Source: Solirubrobacterales bacterium
Lineage (GTDB): Bacteria; Actinomycetota; Thermoleophilia; Solirubrobacterales; 70-9
Direction: 5' to 3'
Assembly (NCBI GenBank): GCA_030152805.1
Contig: JASLIG010000100.1
Span: 1 to 11,758 of the forward strand
Length of the DNA: 11,758 bases
The notes beneath the pieces are model-generated. The model was given only the letters and a program-made list of their open reading frames with translations. It was not told the DNA's origin and did no database searches. Numbering within the stretch: the first letter of the stretch is position 1; each line of letters opens with the position of its first letter. Made by a program: the position numbers and the translations under genes. This document shows, piece by piece, positions 5,044-11,696 of this stretch.

Positions 5044-7323
5044 ATGAGGCTCATCGTCACCGAGAAGAACAACAGCGCCGAGAAGATCGCGACCTTCCTC
5101 AGCAAGGGCAGCGCGACCAGCGACAAAACCTTCAAAGTCCCCTACTACACGTGGACGGACGCTGACGGCGAGGTGCAGCGCACGATCGGACTGAAGGGAC
5201 ACGTGCTCGGCCCCGCCTTCCCAGAGGGCTACTCGAACTGGCAGAAAACCGACCTGCACGACCTGATCGACGCCGAGCTGATCAAGGAGCCGACCGACAA
5301 GAACGTCGTCAAGGCGATCCGCAAGGTCGCCAAAGAGGCCGACGAGCTAGTGATCGCCACCGACTTCGATCGCGAGGGCGAGCTGATCGGCCTCGAGGCG
5401 CTCGAGGAGATGCTCGACGCCAACCCGGAGCTGGGCTCGCGCGAGGAAACCAAGGCCGGCACGCTGCGGATCAAGCGCGCCCGCTACTCGGCGCTGACCA
5501 AAGAGGAGATCGAGCGCGCCTTCAACGAGCTCGACGAGCTCTCCTACCCGCTCGCCAACGCCGGCGCCGCCCGCCAGGACATCGACCTGCTCTGGGGCGC
5601 GACGCTGACCCGCGCAGTCTCCCTCTCCACCCGCCGCTTCGGCTCCAACTTCCTCTCGGTCGGCCGCGTGCAGAGCCCGACCCTGGGCCTGATCGTCGAG
5701 CGCGAGATGGAGCGCCGCGCCCACGTCGCCAAGCCCTTCTGGGAACTGTTCGCCAAGTTCGAGCACCCCGACGGCAGCTTCGAGGCCCACCACGAGACCG
5801 ACAAGTTCTGGGAGAAGGCCGAGGCCGACGCCGCGTTCGCCGGCACCGCCGGCCCCGGCACGGTCAAGTCGGTGACGGCACGCAAGAACACGCGCAAACC
5901 ACCGACCCCCTACAACACCACCGCCTTCACCACCGACGCCTCCAGCCGCCTTGGCATCACCCCCGCCGCCGCGATGCGGATCGCCGAGGACCTCTACATG
6001 GACGGCTTCATCTCCTACCCGCGCACCGACAACACGGTCTACCCGGTCTCGCTGCCGCTGCGCGAGCTGGTCACCTCGCTGGTCCGGGTCAAGGAGTTCT
6101 CCGCCGCCGCGGGCCTGCTCGACGGCGAGCTGACGCCGACCCGGGGCAAAAAAGAGACGACGGACCACCCGCCGATCTACCCGACCCAGGCGATCCATCC
6201 CGGCGCGCTCGACGGTTCCAAGAAACGCGTCTACGAACTGGTCGTGCGGCGCTTCCTCGCCACCTTCAGCCCGCCGATGATCACCGAGTCCACCCGCGCC
6301 GACATCGAGGCCGGCTCGCAGACCTACTTCGTGCGCGGCTCGGTCGTCGTCGACCCCGGCTTCGCCGGCATCTACACCTACGCCCGATCTTCCGACGAGG
6401 AGATCCCGGCCCTGCAGGAGGGCCAGACCCTGCAGCTCGACGGCGAGCCCTGGATCGTCGACAAGGAGACCCAGCCGCCCTCGCGGATCTCGCAGGCGAA
6501 ACTGGTCGAGATGATGGAGGAGCGCGGCCTCGGCACCAAGGCGACCCGCGCCGACATCATCAAGAAGCTCTTCGACCGCGGCTACGTCTACAGCAACCCC
6601 CCGATCCCGACCGAGACCGGGATCGCGATGTACGAGGCGTTCAAGAAATACGTGCCGCGGATGGCGACGCCAGAGATGACTGCCCAGCTCGAGGCCGAGA
6701 TGGACCAGATCGCCGCCGGCGAGATGACCAAGGACAGCGTCGTCGGCGACAGCCGCGAACTGCTCCACAACACCTGGACCGAGATCGACGCCAGCCGCGA
6801 AGACCTGGCCAAAGTCGTCTGGAAGGGCATGGACGAGGACCGCATCCTCGGCCCCTGCAAGGTCTGCGAAGAGGCCGGCCGCACCAAGGAGGACGGCTCG
6901 CCCAACATGCTGCGCGTGATCCGGGCGAAAAAGTCGGGCAAGCGCTTCGTCGGCTGCAGCGGCTGGGTCCTCGACGATCCCGAGTCCTGCGACCAGACCT
7001 TCCCGCTGCCCCAGCGCGGCGACGTCTTCAAACTCGAGGAACGCTGCTCGATCTGCGGCGAGACGCCGCGGCTGAAAGTACAGCCGTTCCGCGGCCGCCC
7101 CTGGAACCTCTGCCTCAACGACGACTGCGAGTCGATGCAGGAGATGAAGAAACGCCGCGCGGAACGCGAGGCGGCGAAAGCGGCCAAAGAAGCGATGGCG
7201 GAGAAGCCGCTGCCCGAGGGGGACGAGGATAAGGCTCCGGCGAAGGCGAAAAAGACGAAGGTCGCGAGCAAGGCCGACACGGCGACCCGCGGCCGCAAAC
7301 GCGCCAAGGCCGCGGCCAAATAG
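5044..7323 (+). CDS. topA: DNA topoisomerase I (type IA), archaeal-like core with lysine/alanine-rich tail
   Basis: A 759-residue type IA topoisomerase that relaxes negative supercoils through a 5'-phosphotyrosine bond. The Toprim domain starts MRLIVTEK with Glu7 and has ATDFDREGELIG with Asp107, Asp109 and Glu111 as metal ligands. The active site is SYPRTDNTVYP with Tyr325 and Arg327; SVGRVQSPTL lies at 205-214. C-terminal cysteines form two zinc-finger-like sets: 605, 608, 638, 649 and 668, 671, 690, 695. Residues 701-759 are a Lys/Ala/Arg-rich tail like those of other actinobacterial TopA proteins. The Toprim motif (bacterial form DPDREGEAI), the GLKGHVLGPAFPEGYSNW segment (48-65) and the active-site YPRTDN (bacterial form YMRTDS) all match the archaeal version better. 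No Shine-Dalgarno precedes the ATG; a TACCCT at 5029-5034 could be a -10 box for nearly leaderless mRNA. tmk and holB follow. Confidence 0.95.
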   Translation: MRLIVTEKNNSAEKIATFLSKGSATSDKTFKVPYYTWTDADGEVQRTIGLKGHVLGPAFPEGYSNWQKTDLHDLIDAELIKEPTDKNVVKAIRKVAKEADELVIATDFDREGELIGLEALEEMLDANPELGSREETKAGTLRIKRARYSALTKEEIERAFNELDELSYPLANAGAARQDIDLLWGATLTRAVSLSTRRFGSNFLSVGRVQSPTLGLIVEREMERRAHVAKPFWELFAKFEHPDGSFEAHHETDKFWEKAEADAAFAGTAGPGTVKSVTARKNTRKPPTPYNTTAFTTDASSRLGITPAAAMRIAEDLYMDGFISYPRTDNTVYPVSLPLRELVTSLVRVKEFSAAAGLLDGELTPTRGKKETTDHPPIYPTQAIHPGALDGSKKRVYELVVRRFLATFSPPMITESTRADIEAGSQTYFVRGSVVVDPGFAGIYTYARSSDEEIPALQEGQTLQLDGEPWIVDKETQPPSRISQAKLVEMMEERGLGTKATRADIIKKLFDRGYVYSNPPIPTETGIAMYEAFKKYVPRMATPEMTAQLEAEMDQIAAGEMTKDSVVGDSRELLHNTWTEIDASREDLAKVVWKGMDEDRILGPCKVCEEAGRTKEDGSPNMLRVIRAKKSGKRFVGCSGWVLDDPESCDQTFPLPQRGDVFKLEERCSICGETPRLKVQPFRGRPWNLCLNDDCESMQEMKKRRAEREAAKAAKEAMAEKPLPEGDEDKAPAKAKKTKVASKADTATRGRKRAKAAAK

Positions 7324-7325
7324 AG

Positions 7326-7374
7326 CTTCCGGTGCGCTTTATGCACCTACACGGTGCAAAAGGAACACCGGAAG
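7326..7374 (+). promoter_or_regulatory. Nested hairpin overlapping the tmk ribosome binding site
   Basis: CTTCCGGTG (7326-7334) pairs with CACCGGAAG (7366-7374). Inside it, CTTT (7337-7340) can pair with AAAG (7359-7362), and TGCACC (7342-7347) pairs with GGTGCA (7353-7358) around the loop TACAC. The structure starts three bases after the topA stop codon. Its right arm contains GGAAG, the first half of the GGAAGGGGG ribosome binding site of tmk. Folding could therefore reduce tmk translation; this role is inferred. It may also be a partial terminator or mRNA processing site between topA and tmk. Confidence 0.55.
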
Positions 7375-7383
7375 GGGGTTGAT

Positions 7384-7974
7384 GTGTTCGTCTCGCTGGA
7401 GGGCATCGACGGCTCCGGCAAGAGCACGCAGGCGAAGCTGCTGGCCGAGGCGCTCGGCCCCGAGACGCTGCTGATCCGCGAGCCGGGGGGGACCGAGGCA
7501 GCGGAGAAGGTCCGCGGCCTGCTCGCCGACCCGGCGCTGCAGCTCGACCCGCTCGCCGAGCTGCTGCTCTTTCTCGCGGCCCGCGCCGACCTGACCGCGC
7601 GGGTGATCCGGCCGGCGATGGAGGAGGGGCGCGACGTCGTCTCCGACCGCTTCGCCGACTCCAGCGTCGCCTACCAGGGCGCGGCCCGCGGCCTCGGCGC
7701 CCCCGAGGTGATCTCGCTCACCGACGCCGCCACCGAGGGGCTCTGGCCCGACCTGACGGTGCTGCTGCGCGTCGACCCAGAGACCGGCCTCGCCCGCGCC
7801 GACGGGCACGACCGCTTCGAGTCAGAGGGCCTGGAGCTGCAGCGCGTCGTCGCCGAGGCCTACGAGGAAATCGCCAAGATCGCCGCCGACCGCGTCGTCG
7901 TCGTCGACGGGAACAGCAGCGTCGAGGAGGTCCACGAGCGCGTCATGGCGGCCATCCACGCCCACCCAAATTGA
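7384..7974 (+). CDS. tmk: Thymidylate kinase (dTMP kinase)
   Basis: A 196-residue cytosolic kinase that phosphorylates dTMP to dTDP with ATP, an essential step toward dTTP. Seen: P-loop EGIDGSGKST (6-15), REPGGT (32-37), the SDRFADSSVAYQG segment (87-99) with the DR(F/Y) motif that binds the nucleotide, and a lid region near ARADGHDRFE with fewer arginines than the enterobacterial lid. Length is close to the family norm of about 200-215. The GTG at 7384 is chosen because GGAAGGGGG ends five bases upstream; the frame opens earlier at a GTG at 7354, but that would put coding sequence through the hairpin and extend beyond the conserved start. It follows topA by 60 bases on the same strand and precedes holB, so all three may be co-transcribed for DNA replication. 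Confidence 0.95.
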   Translation: MFVSLEGIDGSGKSTQAKLLAEALGPETLLIREPGGTEAAEKVRGLLADPALQLDPLAELLLFLAARADLTARVIRPAMEEGRDVVSDRFADSSVAYQGAARGLGAPEVISLTDAATEGLWPDLTVLLRVDPETGLARADGHDRFESEGLELQRVVAEAYEEIAKIAADRVVVVDGNSSVEEVHERVMAAIHAHPN

Positions 7975-7975
7975 T

Positions 7976-8012
7976 GTCGCATTTTCCCCCGCATGCCGAA
8001 GGGAAGTGCGAC
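7976..8012. repeat. Palindromic repeat, copy 1 (37 bases)
   Basis: GTCGCATTTTCCC (7976-7988) faces GGGAAGTGCGAC (8001-8012), giving a stem with one G-U pair and one bulge. It begins two bases after the tmk stop codon. It is the same length as copy 2 and matches it at 31 of 37 positions. It may end tmk transcription in part, but the presence of a second copy 71 bases on points to a repeat element. Confidence 0.75.
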
Positions 8013-8046
8013 CGCAATGCGGTCTTGACCGTCTCAAGTCTGAGGT
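8010..8046. repeat. Linker between the palindromic repeats, with further small hairpins
   Basis: GACCGC-AAT-GCGGTC (8010-8024) is a perfect 6-bp stem that overlaps the last three bases of copy 1, so the two folds compete. CTTGA (8024-8028) can pair with TCAAG (8034-8038), and CTCA (8033-8036) with TGAG (8041-8044). The CCGCAATGCG of this linker recurs in the centre of copy 2 (8059-8068), which suggests duplication within the region. Confidence 0.5.
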
Positions 8047-8083
8047 GTCGCATTTTCCGCCGCAATGCGATGGAAAGTGCGAC
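8047..8083. repeat. Palindromic repeat, copy 2 (37 bases)
   Basis: GTCGCATTTTCC (8047-8058) pairs with GGAAAGTGCGAC (8072-8083): 12 base pairs with a single G-U. The copy lies in direct orientation to copy 1. It ends ten bases before the GGAGGGGG ribosome binding site of holB, so it would lie in the holB leader if tmk and holB share a transcript. Confidence 0.75.
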
Positions 8084-8104
8084 ATCGATGGCGGAGGGGG
8101 TTGT

Positions 8105-9181
8105 TTGAAGGCGCTCGAGGAGAGTGCGGCGCACCAACCTAGGGCGCGGGTGGCGCTGACGGCGGCGCTAGCCACAGGCCCAAGTCATGCCTACCTATTT
8201 CGCGGGTCGCGGGGAGCTGGCAAGAGCTCGGTCGCGCGAGCGTTTGCTGCTGAGATCTTGGCTGCGGGGGCTGCAGACGCTGACGACGCTCGTCGCCGCG
8301 CCCTGCTCGACCCATCGCCCCACCCGGACCTCGTTTGGCTGCGCCCCCGCGGCGCCCAGCACATGGTCGAGGAGGTGCGGGAGAAGGTGATCCGCGCCGC
8401 CTCATACCGCCCCTTCGAAGCCGAGAAGCGGGTTTTCGTGATCGAGGCCGCCGAGCAGATGCGCGACGAGAGCCAAAACGCGCTCTTGAAGACGCTGGAG
8501 GAGCCGCCGGATTTCGTCCACATCCTGCTCCTCAGCTCAGAGCCATCGGCGCTCTTGGAGACGATCGCCTCCCGCTGCCAGCCGATCGACTTCGCCCCGC
8601 TGCCACCGGAAGCCGTCGAAGCCGCCTTGGGTGCAGAAGCTCCCTCGGAGGAGCGTGCCGCTGCCGCCCGTCTCTCCGCCGGAGACGTGACTCGCGCCCG
8701 CTTCCTCCTCTCGGACTCCGGCAGGGACCTCCGTGCAGCGGCCCTAGAGCTGGGAGAGGCCCCCCCGGCCTGGAGTCACCTCCTCAAAGCCGCTGAGGCG
8801 GTTGGTGACGAAGCAGAAGCCGCCACTCGCGAGCTCCTGGAGGACGAAGCGGAAGCCGGTGTCAAACGCAGCGCCAAGGACATCACCGACGAAGCGAAGC
8901 GCGCCGGGCGCCGCCGTCGCACCGAGACACTCGATCTTGCCCTGGAGCTAAGTGCGAGCTGGTTCCGGGATCTCACCGCGACTGCTTCTGGCGCCACCGA
9001 GGTCGTCTATAACCGGGACCATCTGGCTGAGCTTGAATCCAGAGCCACGAAGCTCGACCCCGCTCACCCCCGCCGCGCCGCCGAGCTGGTCGAGGACACC
9101 CGCCGCCGCCTCGACCTCAACGTCTCCGAGGAGCTAGCGCTCGAAGCTCTCGCTTTTCGCCTGGCCGCCGTTTTCGCCTGA
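8105..9181 (+). CDS. holB: DNA polymerase III delta-prime subunit (clamp-loader AAA+ ATPase)
   Basis: A 358-residue clamp-loader subunit that helps place the beta clamp on primed DNA. Seen: Walker A GSRGAGKSS (34-42), Walker B-like VFVIEAAEQM (110-119), LLKTLEEPP (127-135), sensor-1 strand ILLLSSE (140-146) and the SRC arginine-finger motif (156-158), the usual DnaX/HolB order. The CxxC-based zinc module found in many clamp-loader subunits is not visible. The second half is rich in Arg, Glu and Ala and less conserved. Start: TTG 8105, because GGAGGGGG (8093-8100) sits at ideal distance and the following residues align with the family. An upstream in-frame ATG at 8006 would read through the palindromic repeats and is rejected. 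It is 130 bases after tmk in the actinobacterial topA-tmk-holB order. Its last 48 bases overlap the convergent DUF2304 gene. Confidence 0.9.
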   Translation: MKALEESAAHQPRARVALTAALATGPSHAYLFRGSRGAGKSSVARAFAAEILAAGAADADDARRRALLDPSPHPDLVWLRPRGAQHMVEEVREKVIRAASYRPFEAEKRVFVIEAAEQMRDESQNALLKTLEEPPDFVHILLLSSEPSALLETIASRCQPIDFAPLPPEAVEAALGAEAPSEERAAAARLSAGDVTRARFLLSDSGRDLRAAALELGEAPPAWSHLLKAAEAVGDEAEAATRELLEDEAEAGVKRSAKDITDEAKRAGRRRRTETLDLALELSASWFRDLTATASGATEVVYNRDHLAELESRATKLDPAHPRRAAELVEDTRRRLDLNVSEELALEALAFRLAAVFA

Positions 9182-9565
9182 GAGCGCCTGCGCGCGCGCC
9201 TTCTCCAGCGCCCGCTCCTGAGCGAGCCTGGTGATCTGCGCCGCCTGACGCGACATCGTCACGCTGAAGTTGAGCGCCAGGCCGAGCAGGAAAAGCAGCA
9301 TGATCGAGAAGAGGGCAACGTTGGTGTCGCGCACGCCCATCGCGTCGGCGACCAGCGTCAGCAGGCCGGGGAACGCAGCCCCGGCCAGCATCCCCAGGCC
9401 GGCGACGAACCAGACGACGCTGAAGCGCTCCTGCAGCTTGTCGCGGCGGATCAGCTCCAGCACCAGCGCCATGAAGGCGAGCGCCAGGACCGCGGCGATG
9501 ATCCGCGTCTGCGCGGTGAGGTGGACTTTGGGGCTCTCGCTCGCCGCGAGCAGCAGGACGCTCAT
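9134..9565 (-). CDS. DUF2304 membrane protein (glycosyltransferase partner)
   Basis: A 143-residue integral membrane protein matching the DUF2304 family, of unknown biochemical role but commonly encoded beside family 2 glycosyltransferases. Three hydrophobic helices lie at about 21-39, 49-73 and 83-103; the segment RFSVVWFVAGLGMLAGAAFPGLL is typical. After the third helix comes a charged, Gln/Glu/Ala/Arg-rich stretch (about 104-130) likely to form a helix or short coiled coil. The ATG (9565-9563) overlaps the stop codon of the glycosyltransferase as ATGA, so translation is coupled and the products probably act together at the membrane. The 3' end overlaps the end of holB on the other strand by 48 bases, leaving no room for a terminator. 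Confidence 0.82.
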   Translation of the reverse strand: MSVLLLAASESPKVHLTAQTRIIAAVLALAFMALVLELIRRDKLQERFSVVWFVAGLGMLAGAAFPGLLTLVADAMGVRDTNVALFSIMLLFLLGLALNFSVTMSRQAAQITRLAQERALEKARAQALSGENGGQAKSESFER

Positions 9566-10287
9566 CGCTCCGCCTCGACGTGCTTGGGCCGGAACTGGCC
9601 GACGAGGAGCACGATCATCCCCTTGAAGATGAAGAAGGCCGAGCGCAGGGGGGTGAGGAAGGAGGTGCCGCCGGCCCGCTCCAGCATCCGCACCGGCAGC
9701 TCCTCGACCCGCAGACCCTCGCGAACCGCCAGTTGCAGCGACTCGATCTCGGCGAAGTCGGGCGAGTAATGCTCGCTGAACAGCGCCATCACGCGACGGT
9801 TGGCGGCGCGCATGCCGCTGGTCGTGTCGGTGAAGCGCTGGCGCGTCGCCAGGGTGAGGAAGAAGCGAAAGACGCCGGTGCCGATGCGCCGCGATAGCGT
9901 CGGTTTGTAGTCGTCGCTCTCGGCTTTGCCTGGGTCGCGGTAGCGCGAGCCGATCACCAGGTCGGCCCGGTCGGCGTTGATCTCCTCCAGCAGCCGCGCC
10001 ACCTCGGGCGGCGGGTGCTGACCGTCGGCGTCGAGGTGGGCGCAGGCCTCATACCCCTCGCGCAGCGCGTGCAGGTAGCCGGTCTGCAGCGCCGCCCCCA
10101 GCCCCTGGTTGAAGGGCAGCGAGGCGACCAGCGCGCCGGCTTCGCGCGCCCGCTCGGCGGTCGCGTCGGTGGAGCCGTCGTCGATCACGAGCACGTCGGC
10201 CCCCGGGATCGCACCGCGCACGCCGCCGATCACGTCGGCGACCGAGCCCTCCTCGTTCCAGGCCGGAATGAATACGAGCGTCCGCAC
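9562..10287 (-). CDS. Family 2 glycosyltransferase (polyprenyl-phosphate sugar transferase-like)
   Basis: A 241-residue GT-A fold glycosyltransferase of the dolichol/polyprenyl-phosphate mannosyltransferase group, which moves a sugar from a nucleotide donor to a lipid carrier on the inner face of the membrane. Seen: FIPAWNEEGSV (6-16), VIDDGSTD (34-41), the NQGLGAALQTGY segment (60-71), and the metal-binding HLDADGQH with Asp86 and Asp88, then GSRY and an LSRRIG stretch. A hydrophobic segment near the C-terminus (FFIFKGMIVLLVGQF) could anchor it. The GTG at 10287-10285 is chosen because the conserved domain begins there and GGGAG lies nine bases upstream; the frame is open to 10380 but that part lies over a palindrome. 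DUF2304 follows with a four-base overlap. Donor sugar and acceptor are not determinable. Confidence 0.9.
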   Translation of the reverse strand: MRTLVFIPAWNEEGSVADVIGGVRGAIPGADVLVIDDGSTDATAERAREAGALVASLPFNQGLGAALQTGYLHALREGYEACAHLDADGQHPPPEVARLLEEINADRADLVIGSRYRDPGKAESDDYKPTLSRRIGTGVFRFFLTLATRQRFTDTTSGMRAANRRVMALFSEHYSPDFAEIESLQLAVREGLRVEELPVRMLERAGGTSFLTPLRSAFFIFKGMIVLLVGQFRPKHVEAER

Positions 10288-10319
10288 CCGCCGATTCTCC
10301 CACGCCGCCCGGCAGGGCC

Positions 10320-10367
10320 GCGCATCCGACTTTGACCCCACCCTAGGGTGGTGAATGTCGGATGCGC
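10320..10367. repeat. Long palindrome between divergent glycosyltransferase and histidine kinase genes
   Basis: GCGCATCCGAC (10320-10330) is perfectly complementary to 10357-10367. Inside it is a perfect 14-bp palindrome, CCACCCTAGGGTGG (10338-10351). Together they form a nearly continuous 48-base hairpin. It lies in the 110-base gap between two divergent genes, where no terminator is needed, so it is more likely a protein-binding site, a structured 5' leader, or a repeat element related to those at 3186 and 7976. Confidence 0.65.
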
Positions 10368-10397
10368 GTCGCAGGGGCAATGTGTTAACAACTGCTC

Positions 10398-11696
10398 ATG
10401 AGGCGGATAGGCATGCGGCTGTGGCTCGCCGGCGCGTTCGCGGCGGTCTCGCTGATCACCGCCTTTGCCGTCTATCTCTTCGGCGACAACAAGCGGGCGC
10501 TGGTCGTCGCCGTGCTGATCGGGATGCTGGCAGGCTTCCTGATCGCGGTCGCGATCACGCACCGAGTTGCCCGCCTCGCTCAGGCGGCGAACGAGATGGC
10601 GGCGGGCTCCTTCGACGCGCCGCTCAAGGTCGGGGCGCGCGACGAGATCGGCGAACTCGCCCGCGCCCTCGACTCGATGCGCGCCTCGCTGAAGGAGAGC
10701 TTCGGCGTGCTCACCGCCGACCGCAACAAGCTCGAGGCGATCTTCGAGGGCCTCACCGACGCGGTGATGGTGGTCGACGACGAAGGGCCGGTGCGCTTCT
10801 CCAACAGCTCGGCGACGGAGCTGCTCGAGGACGGCCGCCCACCCGAGGTGCTGCTGCCGCACCTTCACCGCGCCGCCGAAGTCGGCTTCGCCGCCCATCC
10901 GGCTCTGCGCATCGGCGACCGCGCCTACGCGATGCAGGCGCGCTCGCTGCCGGACGAGCGCGCCGTGCTCGCCGTCGTCCGCGACCGCACCGAAGAGATG
11001 CGCCGCGAGTTCGCCGAAGCCGACTTCGTCTCCAACGCCGCCCACGAGCTGCGCAACCCGCTGGCTGGGATCTCCGGCGCGATCGAGGTCCTGCAGAGCG
11101 GCGCCAAAGACGACCCGCGGGCCCGCGACCATTTCCTCAACCGCCTCGCCGACGACGCCGATCGGATGAGCCGCCTCACCCAGGCGCTGCTCACCCTGGC
11201 CCGGGTCGAGTCGCTCGGCGCGGGGGAGACCGAGGTGGTCGACGTGCCGATCGCGATCCGCGACGTCGTCGCCGCTGTCGAGCCGCGCAAGCACGTCGAC
11301 CTCCACGTCGAAGTCGAGCCCGACCTCGCCGCCAAGGCCGACCCGACGCTGCTGCGCCAGGTGATGATCGGCCTGCTCACCAACGCCTTCAAGAACACGC
11401 CGCCGCCCGGCGCCGTTACCGTTCGCGGCCGTCGCGACGGCGACGGCGACGTGATCATGGAGGTCATCGACACAGGAACGGGCATCCCCGCGGCGGAGAT
11501 CGAGCGCGTCTTCGAGCGCTTCTACCGCCGCAGCGAGTCGCGCAAGCAGGAAGGCTTCGGCCTCGGCCTGGCGATCGCCCGCCGCATGGTCGACGTGATG
11601 GGCGGCCAGATCGGCGCCGAGTCCGTCGAGGGGCAGGGCAGCACCTTCTGGGTCCGTCTCCCCGTCGCCAAACCCAGTCCCACGCCCGTCGCATGA
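10398..11696 (+). CDS. Membrane-bound sensor histidine kinase (HAMP-PAS-HisKA-HATPase)
   Basis: A 432-residue two-component sensor kinase. Two membrane helices (about 8-28 and 34-54) are joined by only about five residues (GDNKR), so there is almost no extracytoplasmic sensor. A HAMP linker follows (about 55-107, with ARDEIGELARALDSM), then a PAS-like region (about 110-200), the HisKA helix with HELRNP and phospho-acceptor His216, and the ATPase domain: N box NAFKNTPP (329-336), DTGTGIP (358-364), FERFYR (372-377), GFGLGLAI (386-393). The layout resembles PhoR/WalK-type kinases. Its stop overlaps the response-regulator ATG as ATGA, marking its partner. ATG 10398 has no ribosome binding site and could be leaderless, with a TTAACA-like -10 at 10385-10390; ATG 10413 has GAGGCGG upstream and is an equally good start. 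The signal is unknown. Confidence 0.92.
   Translation: MRRIGMRLWLAGAFAAVSLITAFAVYLFGDNKRALVVAVLIGMLAGFLIAVAITHRVARLAQAANEMAAGSFDAPLKVGARDEIGELARALDSMRASLKESFGVLTADRNKLEAIFEGLTDAVMVVDDEGPVRFSNSSATELLEDGRPPEVLLPHLHRAAEVGFAAHPALRIGDRAYAMQARSLPDERAVLAVVRDRTEEMRREFAEADFVSNAAHELRNPLAGISGAIEVLQSGAKDDPRARDHFLNRLADDADRMSRLTQALLTLARVESLGAGETEVVDVPIAIRDVVAAVEPRKHVDLHVEVEPDLAAKADPTLLRQVMIGLLTNAFKNTPPPGAVTVRGRRDGDGDVIMEVIDTGTGIPAAEIERVFERFYRRSESRKQEGFGLGLAIARRMVDVMGGQIGAESVEGQGSTFWVRLPVAKPSPTPVA

Noticed and set aside
5347..6768. A 473-codon open frame on the minus strand, fully antisense to topA
   Set aside because: It lies opposite the conserved topoisomerase core, is rich in Gly, Val, Leu and Arg repeats, and has no recognisable domain. 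It is explained by the GC bias of topA codons.
7976..8083. CRISPR-like repeat-spacer array
   Set aside because: There are only two copies, the linker is itself partly palindromic and related to the repeat centre, and no cas genes are present.
7943..8175. Short frames on both strands through the tandem palindromes, encoding peptides with a Cys-Gly-Gly-Lys-Cys-like motif, at first suggestive of small metal-binding proteins
   Set aside because: The motif arises from translating the palindromic repeat itself, appears in several frames because the repeat is self-complementary, and no ribosome binding site supports any of them.
10230..11306. A 358-codon open frame on the minus strand over the histidine kinase
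   Set aside because: It is His/Asp/Arg/Gly-rich with no domain, opposes a kinase with all catalytic boxes intact, and runs through the palindrome at 10320.
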